64,000 bases of DNA from Gordonia humi (lineage in GTDB: Bacteria > Actinomycetota > Actinomycetes > Mycobacteriales > Mycobacteriaceae), in assembly GCF_014197435.1 (NCBI RefSeq), contig NZ_JACIFP010000001.1, forward strand, positions 3,658,001 to 3,722,000. Reading direction: 5' to 3'. The notes beneath the pieces were generated by a model, which did no database searches, was not told the DNA's origin, and saw only the letters and a program-made list of their open reading frames with translations. The first letter of the stretch is position 1, and every line of letters begins with the position of its first letter. Below, one piece after another: positions 51,202-59,690 of this stretch. Both the position numbers and the translations under genes were made by a program.

Positions 51202-52314
51202 TCACTCCACGACGTCAGCCAGCCGAGGCAACTGCTTGAGCGGATTGAGCCGTTCGATCTCGTACCGCTGATTCGAATCGAAGACACCGTCGAGTCCGGG
51301 TGCGGGATCTCCGCTTCCGGTGAAGGTCATCTGGCTGAACGGCCAGTCGGACCCGAACACGATGTGCGAGCGCGGCGCGACCGCGAGCACCGCGCGCATC
51401 GCAGGCTCGGAAGCGCTGAGGGCGGTGTCGTAGAAGAACGATCGGACCTGCTCCTGCACCCCGAGCAGGGACGGCCGGGGCGCGCCCTTCGGCCAGACGT
51501 CACCGACCGGCGTCTGCGCGAGGACTCCGATACGCCACGACAGGAACGGCAGCGTCCCGCCGGCATGCGCGAGCTGAAAGCGGATCCCCGGGTACCGCTG
51601 CACGGTGCCCGCCGCCATCATCATGGACGCCGCGCGCGTCGTATCGAACGTGAACTCTTCCAGGAAGTCCGGCAACGGCAGCGACGGCTTCGCGCTGTCG
51701 GGGATCGCCGCCGGATGGACGAACACGAACGCCTTCCTCTTGTTCAGTGCGGCCATCAGCGGTTCGAAGCGCGGATCGCCGAGATACACGCCGTCGTACG
51801 CGCTGAGTAGGACGACGCCGTCGAGGTGCAGCCGGTCGAGTGCATACTCGGCTTCAGCGATCGACGCGGCGACATCGGGCATCGGCAACACTGCGAAGGC
51901 ACCGAACCTGCGACGGTGCGTACGGAACAGCTTGGCGGCGTAGGTGTTGCAGTACCGCGCGAGATCACGGGACTCCTTGCCCCGCAGGAACGACGTGCCC
52001 GGGTCGGACACCGACAACGCCTGCGCCTGAATCCCCCACCGATCCATGAAGTCGATCGCGGACTCCGGTGACCACTGCGGCGTCGGATAGCCGCCGATCG
52101 TGACGTGACCGTGCTCCAGGAGCGCCGACCGATACTCCGGCGGCAGGAAATGAGCGTGCAGGTCGATACGATAGCGCCCGGTCGTCTTCCCGGGAGCTGC
52201 GGACGAGCGACCCGCTGCCGGAGCGATGCCGGCCGCCACGGCTGCGCCGGCGGCCGCTCCCGCTCCCATCAACAGGGAACGGCGGCTCACTCCGGGCGTA
52301 TTCGGAGGTGTCAT
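51202..52314 (-). CDS. Tat-exported amidohydrolase, ACMSD-like
   Basis: A 370-residue metal-dependent amidohydrolase of the amidohydrolase-2 (ACMSD/gamma-resorcylate decarboxylase-like) family. The N-terminus, VSRRSLLMGAGAAAGAAVAAG, is a twin-arginine signal. The metal-binding HxH is in RIDLHAHFLPPEY, a further ligand is in AFVFVHPAAIP, the catalytic histidine is in FQLAHAGGTLP and the aspartate in IVFGSDWPF. Many relatives are intracellular decarboxylases of aromatic or amino-muconate acids, so a Tat signal is unusual. It lies head to head behind the TetR gene of the aromatic island. Substrate unknown. Confidence 0.82.
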   Translation of the reverse strand: MTPPNTPGVSRRSLLMGAGAAAGAAVAAGIAPAAGRSSAAPGKTTGRYRIDLHAHFLPPEYRSALLEHGHVTIGGYPTPQWSPESAIDFMDRWGIQAQALSVSDPGTSFLRGKESRDLARYCNTYAAKLFRTHRRRFGAFAVLPMPDVAASIAEAEYALDRLHLDGVVLLSAYDGVYLGDPRFEPLMAALNKRKAFVFVHPAAIPDSAKPSLPLPDFLEEFTFDTTRAASMMMAAGTVQRYPGIRFQLAHAGGTLPFLSWRIGVLAQTPVGDVWPKGAPRPSLLGVQEQVRSFFYDTALSASEPAMRAVLAVAPRSHIVFGSDWPFSQMTFTGSGDPAPGLDGVFDSNQRYEIERLNPLKQLPRLADVVE

Positions 52315-52387
52315 CGTGGATTCCCGGGTCCCTTCGATTGCTCTCGGTCAGATGGTCGAGAGGAGGTCACGCCTGCTCCGTCGGCGG

Positions 52388-53008
52388 TCACTCTCCGGCT
52401 CCGCCGACCAACTCCGCAGCAACGGCCATCACCGCACTCGCGTGAAGGCCGAACATCACCGGCAGGTCGACGTCGTCGCCACCGATCTCCTTGGCGACGA
52501 ACAGCCCGTCGGCACCGGCCATCGCGTACGTCGCCAGTCGGTCGAGCCCCCGATCGTCGAGTCCGGGTGCGAGCTCGATCGCGGCGTCGCGAATCGCCTG
52601 ATGCGCCTCGGCGCGCACTTTCAGGTACATCTCCCGAGCTCGCGGTTCCACCGGGCGGCGTTCGAGCGCGAGCATCAGTCCGAGGCGCAGAAAGTCCGGA
52701 GACTCGCGGAGTGCCTCGGCGACGCGCGCGGACATCTGCGAGACCCGCTGCCGTGCATCGCCTCCGTCGGGCACCGACCACGCCGTCAACCAGCGACCGA
52801 AACTGCGCTCGATCACCGCGGCGATGAGATCGTCCTTATCGGCGAAGTGCCAGTAGATCGAACTCGCGGGCAGCCCACACCGCTTACTGACCTGCGCGAT
52901 GCTCGTGCCGTCGTAGCCGCGTTCACTCGCGATCTCGGTGGCAGCGTCCAGGATCTTCGCCTTGGACGCCTCGCCGTTCGAGCGGGCCTTCCGAGGAGCC
53001 TGTGCCAT
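52388..53008 (-). CDS. TetR-family regulator of the aromatic island
   Basis: A 206-residue TetR repressor with the helix-turn-helix AKILDAATEIASERGYDGTS, IAQVSKRCGLPASSIYWHFADKD (split). The ATG at 53008 is favoured because AAGGG lies 9 nt upstream; an ATG at 53017 has no spacing for it. It is divergent from the hydroxylase operon, and two palindromic operators lie between them, each overlapping or touching one of two opposed promoters, so it probably represses both itself and the catabolic genes until an aromatic ligand is present. Confidence 0.86.
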   Translation of the reverse strand: MAQAPRKARSNGEASKAKILDAATEIASERGYDGTSIAQVSKRCGLPASSIYWHFADKDDLIAAVIERSFGRWLTAWSVPDGGDARQRVSQMSARVAEALRESPDFLRLGLMLALERRPVEPRAREMYLKVRAEAHQAIRDAAIELAPGLDDRGLDRLATYAMAGADGLFVAKEIGGDDVDLPVMFGLHASAVMAVAAELVGGAGE

Positions 53009-53052
53009 CGTGACCATCCCTTCGATCGGCCGTCGAGCACGGCCGCATTTCC

Positions 53053-53068
53053 TGTAGTGGTCACTACA
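53053..53068. promoter_or_regulatory. TetR operator 1
   Basis: TGTAGTG-GT-CACTACA is a perfect inverted repeat with 7-bp arms. It overlaps the -10 of the minus-strand (tetR) promoter. A second copy lies 50 bp away, centre to centre. Confidence 0.72.
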
Positions 53069-53094
53069 ATAAGTCCTTGACGGGCTCCGGTCAA
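53066..53094 (-). promoter_or_regulatory. tetR promoter
   Basis: On the minus strand TTGACC (53089-53094) and TATTGT (53066-53071) are separated by exactly 17 nt. The -10 overlaps operator 1, so the regulator should repress itself. Confidence 0.72.
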
Positions 53095-53105
53095 GCACTT
53101 ACCGT
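53077..53105 (+). promoter_or_regulatory. Hydroxylase operon promoter
   Basis: TTGACG (53077-53082) and TACCGT (53100-53105) are separated by exactly 17 nt. The -10 runs into operator 2. The two promoters interleave, so RNA polymerase cannot bind both at once. Confidence 0.72.
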
Positions 53106-53118
53106 AGTGATCACTACA
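53103..53118. promoter_or_regulatory. TetR operator 2
   Basis: CGTAGTGATCACTACA contains a perfect 14-bp palindrome (GTAGTGATCACTAC) and matches operator 1 in sequence. It covers the end of the -10 and the start site region of the hydroxylase operon. Confidence 0.72.
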
Positions 53119-53172
53119 GGAATTGTTATGCGTCTCCACGTGGATAGACGCACCATTCACAGGAGAGATCCG

Positions 53173-54747
53173 TTGAACGATCAGCCGCTCTACGACGTCG
53201 CGATCATCGGGTACGGCCCCACCGGCGTCACCGCCGCCAATCTGCTCGGACAGCGGGGACTACGCGTCGTCGTCCTCGAACGTGATCCCGAGGTCTACGG
53301 TCGTGCTCGAGCGATCTCCACCGACGAGGAGGTGATGCGCATCTGGCAGTCGGTCGGGCTCGACGAGCAATTGCAGACCGATATGCTGCCGGGCGGCGTC
53401 GTCGCCTTTGTGGACGCCGACGGCCGTCCGTTCACCCGGGTCCAGCCCCGGTCACGTCACTGTGGGCATCCGCCGCAGCAGTTCATCTATCAACCGGCCG
53501 TCGACGCGACGCTGCGCTCGGGCGCCGCCCGGTTCGACACCGTGACAGTGTTGACCCGCCACCAATGCCTGAAGGTCGCCAACCACCCCGACTACGCCGA
53601 GGTGCTCGCCGCCGATCTGACCGACGACACCTTCGTACGACTGAGAGCGAAGTACGTCATCGCTGCAGACGGTGGCTCATCGGCCACGCGCGGACAACTC
53701 GGCATCGGATATCAGGGCACGACGTTCACCGAACGATGGATCGTCATCGATACGAAGGTCCTCCGGGACTGGGAAGGCAGCTCCCAGCTGCGGTTCCACT
53801 GCGATCCAGCCCGGCCGACCGTCGACTGCCCGACGCCCCTCGGCCACCACCGCTGGGAGTTCCCGGTCCGAGACGGAGAGGACGAAGACCACCTGGTGAC
53901 CCACGAGGCGATCTGGGAGATCCTCCGCGGCCAGGGCGTCACTCCCGACCACGTCGAGATCCTTCGTTCGGTCGTCTACAGTCACCATGTCCGCGTCGCC
54001 GACCGGTGGCGCGCGGGACGTGTCTTCCTGGCGGGCGACGCCGCACACGCCATGCCGCCGTGGATCGGTCAGGGCATGGCTTCGGGGGTTCGCGATGCGG
54101 CGAATCTGTGCTGGAAGATCGCGGACGTGCTCGCCGGTGTCCTTCCGGACACCGCACTCGACAGCTACCAGATCGAGCGGGAACCGCACGTACGAGAGAC
54201 CACCGCGCACGCCGTCTTCGTCGGCCGCATCATCACGGAGCGCCGAGAGTGGATCGCCGCCGTTCGAAACCGGGTCCTGCGCGCCGCGTCGATGGTCCCC
54301 GGCTACAGCCGGGCGATGGTGGAGTCCAAGTGGATTCCCGCCGCACGCTACACGGCCGGACTCCTTGCATCGGAGAAGCACCCGGCGCGTGGTCGACAGA
54401 TCCCACAACCGTGGGTACTCGACTCCACAGGGACACGCGTCCGACTCGACGACGCTCTCGGCGCCCGCTGGCTCGTGTTGACGTCCGACGGCCGGGGTCT
54501 GCCGTCTGTGTGGGACGGCGTGCCCGTCGTACGTATCCGTTCCTGCGGTGCGACACCGGGCCCCGACACGATCGTCGACATCGACGGGGACCTCACCGCA
54601 TGGCTGGCCGAACACTCTGCGACTGTCGTCGCCCTGCGACCCGACGGATTCGTCTATGCGGCTGCCCGTGCCGGAGCGCCGCTGCCTTCCCCACCAGCCG
54701 ACTTCCGCGCACCCGCACACACTCGATCCCGAAGGACCACACCATGA
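53173..54747 (+). CDS. FAD-dependent aromatic hydroxylase, MhpA-like
   Basis: A 524-residue flavoprotein monooxygenase of the p-hydroxybenzoate hydroxylase fold. The FAD-binding motifs are VAIIGYGPTGVTAANLLG, the DG-type segment YVIAADGGSSATRG and GRVFLAGDAAHAMPPWIGQG (split); the C-terminal domain is thioredoxin-like, as in MhpA-type enzymes. It should hydroxylate a phenolic substrate to a catechol. The start chosen is the TTG at 53173, directly behind AGGAGAG; an ATG at 53128 is in frame but has no site. The stop overlaps the hydrolase start (ATGA). Confidence 0.85.
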   Translation: MNDQPLYDVAIIGYGPTGVTAANLLGQRGLRVVVLERDPEVYGRARAISTDEEVMRIWQSVGLDEQLQTDMLPGGVVAFVDADGRPFTRVQPRSRHCGHPPQQFIYQPAVDATLRSGAARFDTVTVLTRHQCLKVANHPDYAEVLAADLTDDTFVRLRAKYVIAADGGSSATRGQLGIGYQGTTFTERWIVIDTKVLRDWEGSSQLRFHCDPARPTVDCPTPLGHHRWEFPVRDGEDEDHLVTHEAIWEILRGQGVTPDHVEILRSVVYSHHVRVADRWRAGRVFLAGDAAHAMPPWIGQGMASGVRDAANLCWKIADVLAGVLPDTALDSYQIEREPHVRETTAHAVFVGRIITERREWIAAVRNRVLRAASMVPGYSRAMVESKWIPAARYTAGLLASEKHPARGRQIPQPWVLDSTGTRVRLDDALGARWLVLTSDGRGLPSVWDGVPVVRIRSCGATPGPDTIVDIDGDLTAWLAEHSATVVALRPDGFVYAAARAGAPLPSPPADFRAPAHTRSRRTTP

Positions 54748-55613
54748 CCACCTCGCACACCGTCACCGTGAACGGCGACACCGAGATCTTCTACACCGAC
54801 TCCGGCGTCGACACGACCGACACCGGAGTCCCGATCGTCCTGCTGCACGGCGGCGGCCCGGGCGCGTCCGGCATGTCGAACTACGCGCGGAACGTCGACG
54901 CTCTCGCCGAGCATTTCCGGGTCATCGTTCCCGACATGCCCGGATACGGCGGCAGCAGCAAGAACCTGAGCCAGGACGATCCGTTCGGTTCCCTCGCCGA
55001 CGGAATCCGCGCGCTTCTCGACCATCTCGGCGTCGAGAAGGCACACCTCGTCGGCAACTCGTACGGCGGCGCCTGCGCGCTGCGGCTCGCCCTCGACACC
55101 CCGCACCGGGCGGAACGAATGGTCCTCATGGGCCCCGGCGGCATCGGCACCACCCGGGGCGCACCGACGAAGGGACTGTCGACTCTGCTGAACTACTACG
55201 GCGGCGACGGGCCCAGCCGGTCGAAGCTCGAACATTTCATCCGCACCTATCTCGTATACGACGCCGAGTCGGTGTCCGCCGCAGCGATCGACGAACGCTA
55301 CACGGCATCGATCGTCCCGGAGGTCGTCGCGCATCCCCCACTGCGTCGCCCATCCGGGACAAGCGCGCTGAAGACGCTGTGGCGCATGGACTTCACCCGA
55401 GACAAGCGTCTGCCGCAGCTGCGAACCCGGACACTGATCCTGTGGGGACGCGACGACAAAGTGAATCGACCATCCGGCGGGCAGATGCTCGTCGATCGGA
55501 TGCCCGACGCCGATCTGATGATGGTGGCGCGCACCGGGCACTGGGTGCAGTTCGAGCGCGCCGCGCTGTTCAACCGGGTCGTCGCCGCGTTCTGCGACGG
55601 GACGTACGCGTGA
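54744..55613 (+). CDS. Meta-cleavage product C-C hydrolase, alpha/beta fold
   Basis: A 289-residue serine hydrolase of the MhpC/BphD/HsaD group. It has IVLLHGGGPGASGMSNY with the typical HGGGPGA oxyanion loop, the nucleophile elbow LVGNSYGGACA, the aspartate in LWGRDDKV and the histidine in ARTGHWVQFE. These enzymes split ring-fission products of extradiol cleavage. ATG at 54744 overlaps the hydroxylase stop, and its own stop overlaps the GTG of the dioxygenase gene. The substrate side chain cannot be told from sequence. Confidence 0.88.
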   Translation: MTTSHTVTVNGDTEIFYTDSGVDTTDTGVPIVLLHGGGPGASGMSNYARNVDALAEHFRVIVPDMPGYGGSSKNLSQDDPFGSLADGIRALLDHLGVEKAHLVGNSYGGACALRLALDTPHRAERMVLMGPGGIGTTRGAPTKGLSTLLNYYGGDGPSRSKLEHFIRTYLVYDAESVSAAAIDERYTASIVPEVVAHPPLRRPSGTSALKTLWRMDFTRDKRLPQLRTRTLILWGRDDKVNRPSGGQMLVDRMPDADLMMVARTGHWVQFERAALFNRVVAAFCDGTYA

Positions 55614-56623
55614 GCGCGCCGGAATCGGTCTTCGGCAGCGTTCACCTCGGATACGTCGTCATCGAGTCGATGAAGTTCGCGCAGTGGCGACGGTTCGGCA
55701 AGGACGCGATCGGCATGCACCTCGACGACATCGCACCGGACGTCATCCGCTTCCGGCTCGACGACCATGAGGCCCGGTTCATCATCGTTCGAGGTCCGGC
55801 CGAGGACGTAGTCGCCCTCGGATGGGAACTCGACGATCACGAGACGTTCGACACGATCCTCGCCCGCGTCACCGACCGCGGCGTACCGGTCATCGACGGC
55901 ACCGCCGACGACGCGGTGGTCCGGGGCGTCGAACGGTTCGTACGGTTCCCCGGCCCGAACGGCCTCACCCAGGAGATCTTCGCCCGGGCCCGGATCAGCG
56001 ATGCACCGCTGTCTATGAGCGTCCGTGACGGATTCGTCACGGGCCAATCGGGAATGGGCCACGTCGCGATCACGTCGACCCGACCACATCAGATGCGTGG
56101 CTACTACAACACAGTCTTCGACGCCCGACTGACCGACTACATCGACGAGACGATCAGCGGTGCGAAACTCAAGATTCGGTTCCTACGGGTCAACGAGCGA
56201 CATCACTCGGTGGCGATTGCGAATGTGCGTGGGCTGCCCGTCAACCCGATTCGTACCACGGTGCAGCACCTCAACATCCAAGTGGCATCGCTCGACGATA
56301 TGACGGCGGCGTATCAGCGCGTCAAACAGCTCGGCTTCGGCATGGCGCTCGCGGTGGGCCAGCACACCAACGACAAGGAATTGTCGTTCTACGCGCTGAC
56401 CCCGTCCGGCTTCGAATGGGAGGTCGGGTGGAATCCCATCGTCGTCGACGAGACGACGTGGGAGCCGAGCACTCACCGGGGCATCAGCATCTGGGGCCAC
56501 ACCCCAGAGGGACGGGTCGTCGTCGATGCGCTCGGGCGGTTCCGGAATGCGGCACGATCACTCCGGTCTGTCGAAGACACCGTGCCGCAACTGTCCGGTC
56601 CGGGACTACCCGATAGCCGATGA
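55610..56623 (+). CDS. Extradiol ring-cleavage dioxygenase (type I, VOC fold)
   Basis: A 337-residue two-module vicinal-oxygen-chelate dioxygenase. The iron ligands are likely the histidines in SGMGHVAITS and TTVQHLNIQVAS and the glutamate in SGFEWEVGW. The N-terminal module (FGSVHLGYVVIESMKFAQW) is the non-catalytic half. It would open a catechol ring next to the hydroxyls. The GTG at 55610 overlaps the hydrolase stop (GTGA). It resembles BphC/HsaC-type enzymes, and together the three genes form a hydroxylate-cleave-hydrolyse set. Confidence 0.86.
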   Translation: MSAPESVFGSVHLGYVVIESMKFAQWRRFGKDAIGMHLDDIAPDVIRFRLDDHEARFIIVRGPAEDVVALGWELDDHETFDTILARVTDRGVPVIDGTADDAVVRGVERFVRFPGPNGLTQEIFARARISDAPLSMSVRDGFVTGQSGMGHVAITSTRPHQMRGYYNTVFDARLTDYIDETISGAKLKIRFLRVNERHHSVAIANVRGLPVNPIRTTVQHLNIQVASLDDMTAAYQRVKQLGFGMALAVGQHTNDKELSFYALTPSGFEWEVGWNPIVVDETTWEPSTHRGISIWGHTPEGRVVVDALGRFRNAARSLRSVEDTVPQLSGPGLPDSR

Positions 56624-56641
56624 CCAGATGTCGGTGAGGCT

Positions 56642-56752
56642 ATGACTCGTATCAACGCGCACCTTCACACCCTTCCCCAGTTCTACCGTGACGCGCTGCG
56701 GGCGCAGACATCGACGCAACCGTCACCCACACTCTGCGCCCCTGAGCGCTGA
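56642..56752 (+). pseudogene. Truncated amidohydrolase N-terminus
   Basis: A 36-codon ORF with a good ribosome site (GGTGAGG) just downstream of the dioxygenase. Its first residues, TRINAHLHTLPQFYRDALRA, match the start of an amidohydrolase-2 domain: compared with RIDLHAHFLPPEYRSALLE of the intact gene at 51202-52314, 10 of 19 positions are identical, including HxH, LP, YR and AL. After about 20 residues the similarity stops and the frame ends. It appears to be the remnant of a deleted second amidohydrolase at the end of the operon. Confidence 0.65.
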
Positions 56753-56753
56753 G

Positions 56754-58208
56754 TCACTCCTGCACCGGGAGCTCCCAGTCCAGGCTCGCCAACGGATCGG
56801 CGCGTCGCAGGAGAGGTTCGGGCAGGCGGAAGTTGCGTGTGCGGCCGGGGCCGGTGGAGCGGGTCTCGAAGCGCACGGTGACGAACCCGTGTCCGGTCCC
56901 CTGAACCCATCCGTGACCGTGTTCGGGATGGGCGACGTCGGTGCCGGTGGGCCACTCGTCCGCGACGACGGGGCCGCGCGGGATCTGCACGCTCTGCGGC
57001 GCGGCGACGGTCGGCTCCGTCTCGTCGGCGCCTCCGTGCCGCTCGATCCCTCGTTCCTGCTGGTCGAGCCCTCGTTCCCGCTGATCGAACGGAGTCGCGA
57101 TCCCGGCCCCGGCATCGAGTTCCGGGAACAACGAGTCCTGTCGGACGTCGTCGAGTCCGGAGTAGCCGACGCCGACGAGGCGGACCGGTCCGATCTCGAG
57201 CGGGTCCAGCATCACCCGATAGGCGGCGGCCGTCAGCGCGTTCAGATCGGTGGTGGCGGTCGCCATCGTCGACGACCTGGTCAGGATCGACATGTCGCTC
57301 AGCCGGTGTTTGACCACGACGGTCCGGGCGCCACGCCCGTCGTCGAGCAGCCGGCGGTGGGCGTGCGACGCGGCGGACGCGACCGCCGCGCGCAGCCCGG
57401 CGAGGTCGACGATGTCGGTGGCGAACGTCGACTCCGCGCTGATCTGCTTCGCCTCGGCGCGTTCGGCGACCGGACGGTGATCGATCCCCTTCGCCAGTTT
57501 GTGCAGGGCCGGCCCGACCGTCGGTCCGAGGACCGAGGCCACTTCGGTCTCCGCCAATGCGGCGAAGTCGCCGATGGTCTCGACGCCGAGGCGTCCGAGT
57601 CGGTCGCCGGACACCGGCCCGATCCCCCACAGCTTGCGGACGGGCAGCTCGTGCAGGAACTCCAGCTCCGTGCTGGGCGCTATCACCCGGAAGCCGTCGG
57701 GCTTGGCCATTCCCGAGGCGATCTTGGCGATCTGCTTGCCCGACCCGATGCCGACCGACGCCGCCAGACCGGTCTCCTCGCGGATCGCCGCTCGCAGGCG
57801 CCGAGCGAGGTCGGCTGCCTCGGCGGCGGTCGCCCCGACGAGGTCGGCGGGTTCGCCGAACGCCTCGTCGAGCGACAGCGTCTCGATGGTCGGCGAATAC
57901 CGCCGGATGATCTCGAAGACGCGGGTGCTGACGACTCGATACACCGATCCGCGAGGCGGCACGACGACGGCGGACGGTCCGATGAGCCGCCGCGCCTCGT
58001 GCATGGGCATCGCCGACCGCGCACCGTATACCCGTGACTCGTAGCTCGCTCCCGCGACGACACCCCGTACTCCTGTGCCGCCGACGAGCACGGGGCGTCC
58101 AGCGAGCGTCGGGCGGGTGAGTTGTTCCACGGACGCGAAGAAGGCGTCCATGTCGATGTGGAACACCCAGCGCGTACTGCGCTCAGCGTCGTCGGACGAG
58201 GTCACCAC
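56754..58208 (-). CDS. dinB: DNA polymerase IV (Y-family)
   Basis: A 484-residue translesion polymerase, the syntenic counterpart of dinX (Rv1537). Palm and finger motifs are [38 protein letters not shown] and the catalytic acidic pair in [29 protein letters not shown] and [17 protein letters not shown] follow. The little-finger domain ends near residue 365. Beyond it is a linker with a 21-bp tandem repeat ([12 protein letters not shown]) and a small C-terminal domain with [18 protein letters not shown]. Starts at 58208. Confidence 0.92.
   Translation of the reverse strand: MVTSSDDAERSTRWVFHIDMDAFFASVEQLTRPTLAGRPVLVGGTGVRGVVAGASYESRVYGARSAMPMHEARRLIGPSAVVVPPRGSVYRVVSTRVFEIIRRYSPTIETLSLDEAFGEPADLVGATAAEAADLARRLRAAIREETGLAASVGIGSGKQIAKIASGMAKPDGFRVIAPSTELEFLHELPVRKLWGIGPVSGDRLGRLGVETIGDFAALAETEVASVLGPTVGPALHKLAKGIDHRPVAERAEAKQISAESTFATDIVDLAGLRAAVASAASHAHRRLLDDGRGARTVVVKHRLSDMSILTRSSTMATATTDLNALTAAAYRVMLDPLEIGPVRLVGVGYSGLDDVRQDSLFPELDAGAGIATPFDQRERGLDQQERGIERHGGADETEPTVAAPQSVQIPRGPVVADEWPTGTDVAHPEHGHGWVQGTGHGFVTVRFETRSTGPGRTRNFRLPEPLLRRADPLASLDWELPVQE
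57048..57089. repeat. 21-bp tandem repeat in the dinB linker
   Basis: Two 21-nt units, 57048-57068 and 57069-57089, differ at only a few positions. They encode two seven-residue copies of a Gln/Arg/Glu-rich linker segment, so copy number can vary without frameshift. Confidence 0.6.
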
Positions 58209-58384
58209 CGCTCACGGCAGAGCGCCAGGACTCGCGGGTCGGTGGTGACGAATCGTTCGACTTCCTCGCCGGCATCGCACCGCATCAGCGAGATCGTCGC
58301 CGACTCGGGTCGCAGCGCGGCCACCTCCCAGACGGCGCCCGCGTCTTCCCAGCGGGTGATGCGTTCGAGATCGTCGGTGGTCAT
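58202..58384 (-). CDS. Small conserved ORF upstream of dinB
   Basis: A 60-residue protein with [39 protein letters not shown] and [13 protein letters not shown]. It overlaps the start of dinB by 7 nt, so it is co-translated. Short proteins of this '[14 protein letters not shown]' type occur at this place in related genera, by recollection. Function unknown. Confidence 0.68.
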   Translation of the reverse strand: MTTDDLERITRWEDAGAVWEVAALRPESATISLMRCDAGEEVERFVTTDPRVLALCRERW

Positions 58385-58533
58385 GGGCTGATTCTATCGC
58401 CGCCGCGCGCGACAGACGTGTGCCGGTCGGCGGGAGCGGGCGACGGTCCGTGCTCGCCGTCGCACGCCGCCCACGGTGAGAGGTCGGCCGCGGCGGCGTC
58501 CCCCTCCGACGGACCCGGCGGGTTACCGGCGAG

Positions 58534-58539
58534 TACCGT
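58534..58539 (+). promoter_or_regulatory. -10 element (TACCGT) giving a leaderless start
   Basis: TACCGT ends 7 nt before the GTG at 58547; no ribosome site is present, and the -35 is not clear. Confidence 0.4.
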
Positions 58540-58546
58540 CGATCGG

Positions 58547-59299
58547 GTGGCATTCACTCGTTACGTCGCACTCGGCGATTCGTTCACAGAAGGCGTCGGC
58601 GACCCCGACGAAACACTGCCCAACGGCGTCCGCGGATGGGCCGACCGCGTCGCGACGGCGTTGACCGCCGTCGACGCTCAGACTCGGTATGCGAATCTCG
58701 CGATCCGCGGCCGCAAGCTCGTTCCGATCGTCGACGAACAGATCGACGCGGCGGTCGCGTTGAACCCCGATCTGGTCACCATTCACGCCGGCGGCAACGA
58801 CATGCTCCGTCCAGGTGTCGATCTCGACGCCATCGGGCGGGTGTACGACGAGGCGGTCGGCAAGCTCGTCGCGACAGGCGCGACGGTGGTGATCTTCACC
58901 CCGCACGATCCCGGCGCGTCGAAGTTCTTCCGCCCGCTGCGCGGCCGTTTCGCGCTGATGGCCGAGATCACCCGGGAGATCGCCGATCGTCACGACCTGA
59001 CCGTCGTCGACTACTGGCGCATCCGCGACTACGACGACAACCGGATGTGGGCCGACGACCGTCTGCACATGTCACCGCAGGGACACCAGCGGATGGCTGT
59101 CGCTGTACTCGACGCCCTCGGCGTGAAGCACGATCTGCAGCCGCTGCCGCTTCCCGAGTCGATCCCGTCCGGCGCCGCCGAGAACATCCGCTGGACCCGC
59201 GAGTTCCTCGGGCCGTGGCTCGGACGCCGCATCCGCGGCACCTCCAGCGGCGACGACCTGGCCCCGAAGTACCCGGACTGGTCGGTCGCACCCGCGTGA
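58547..59299 (+). CDS. SGNH/GDSL hydrolase
   Basis: A 250-residue esterase/lipase of the SGNH type. The nucleophile block is YVALGDSFTEGVGD, the oxyanion asparagine is in HAGGNDML, and the catalytic Asp-His pair is in WADDRLHMSPQGHQRM. No signal peptide is present from the GTG at 58547, so it is probably intracellular. The start is favoured by a -10 at leaderless spacing; the upstream open frame is Pro/Ser-rich and non-coding in look. Substrate unknown. Confidence 0.85.
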   Translation: MAFTRYVALGDSFTEGVGDPDETLPNGVRGWADRVATALTAVDAQTRYANLAIRGRKLVPIVDEQIDAAVALNPDLVTIHAGGNDMLRPGVDLDAIGRVYDEAVGKLVATGATVVIFTPHDPGASKFFRPLRGRFALMAEITREIADRHDLTVVDYWRIRDYDDNRMWADDRLHMSPQGHQRMAVAVLDALGVKHDLQPLPLPESIPSGAAENIRWTREFLGPWLGRRIRGTSSGDDLAPKYPDWSVAPA

Positions 59300-59320
59300 T
59301 CTGATCACCGGTCGACGCCG

Positions 59321-59637
59321 TCAGGCGGTCTTCGTCGCGCCCGCGTCGATCGTCAGGTCCGAACCCGTCATCCCGACGGACCGCGGCGACGCGGTGAAGG
59401 CGATGAGCGCAGCCTTCGCCGCGCTGTAGCCGACGGGACCCGTCGCCGGGATCCGACCGTTGATCGACCCGACGTTCACGATCGACCCTCTGCCCGCCAC
59501 GAGATGAGGCATCGCCGCACGACTCCCCAGGACCGTGCTGGACAGACTGGTGTTCAGAAGGCGACACACCACTGTTCGTCGGCTGCGTCGAGACTTCCGC
59601 CGAGGGAGAGCACGTCGCCGAATGCAGTCCTTCGCCG
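59321..59637 (-). pseudogene. Short-chain dehydrogenase/reductase remnant
   Basis: The minus strand still encodes separate parts of an SDR enzyme: DVLSLGGSLDAADEQW near 59569-59618, LLNTSLSSTVLGSRAAMPHL in another frame, GSIVNVGSINGRIPATGPVGYSAAKAAL with the catalytic Ser region and YxxxK, and a C-terminal TGSDLTIDAGATKTA. The N-terminal nucleotide-binding domain is missing, the first part is out of frame with a stop, and about 60 residues between the YxxxK helix and the C-terminus are deleted. It cannot make an active enzyme. Confidence 0.75.
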
Positions 59638-59690
59638 ACCGGAATTGTCGGAGTCTGTTGTTAGTGTGTGGTCAAAGGTGAATATAAACC

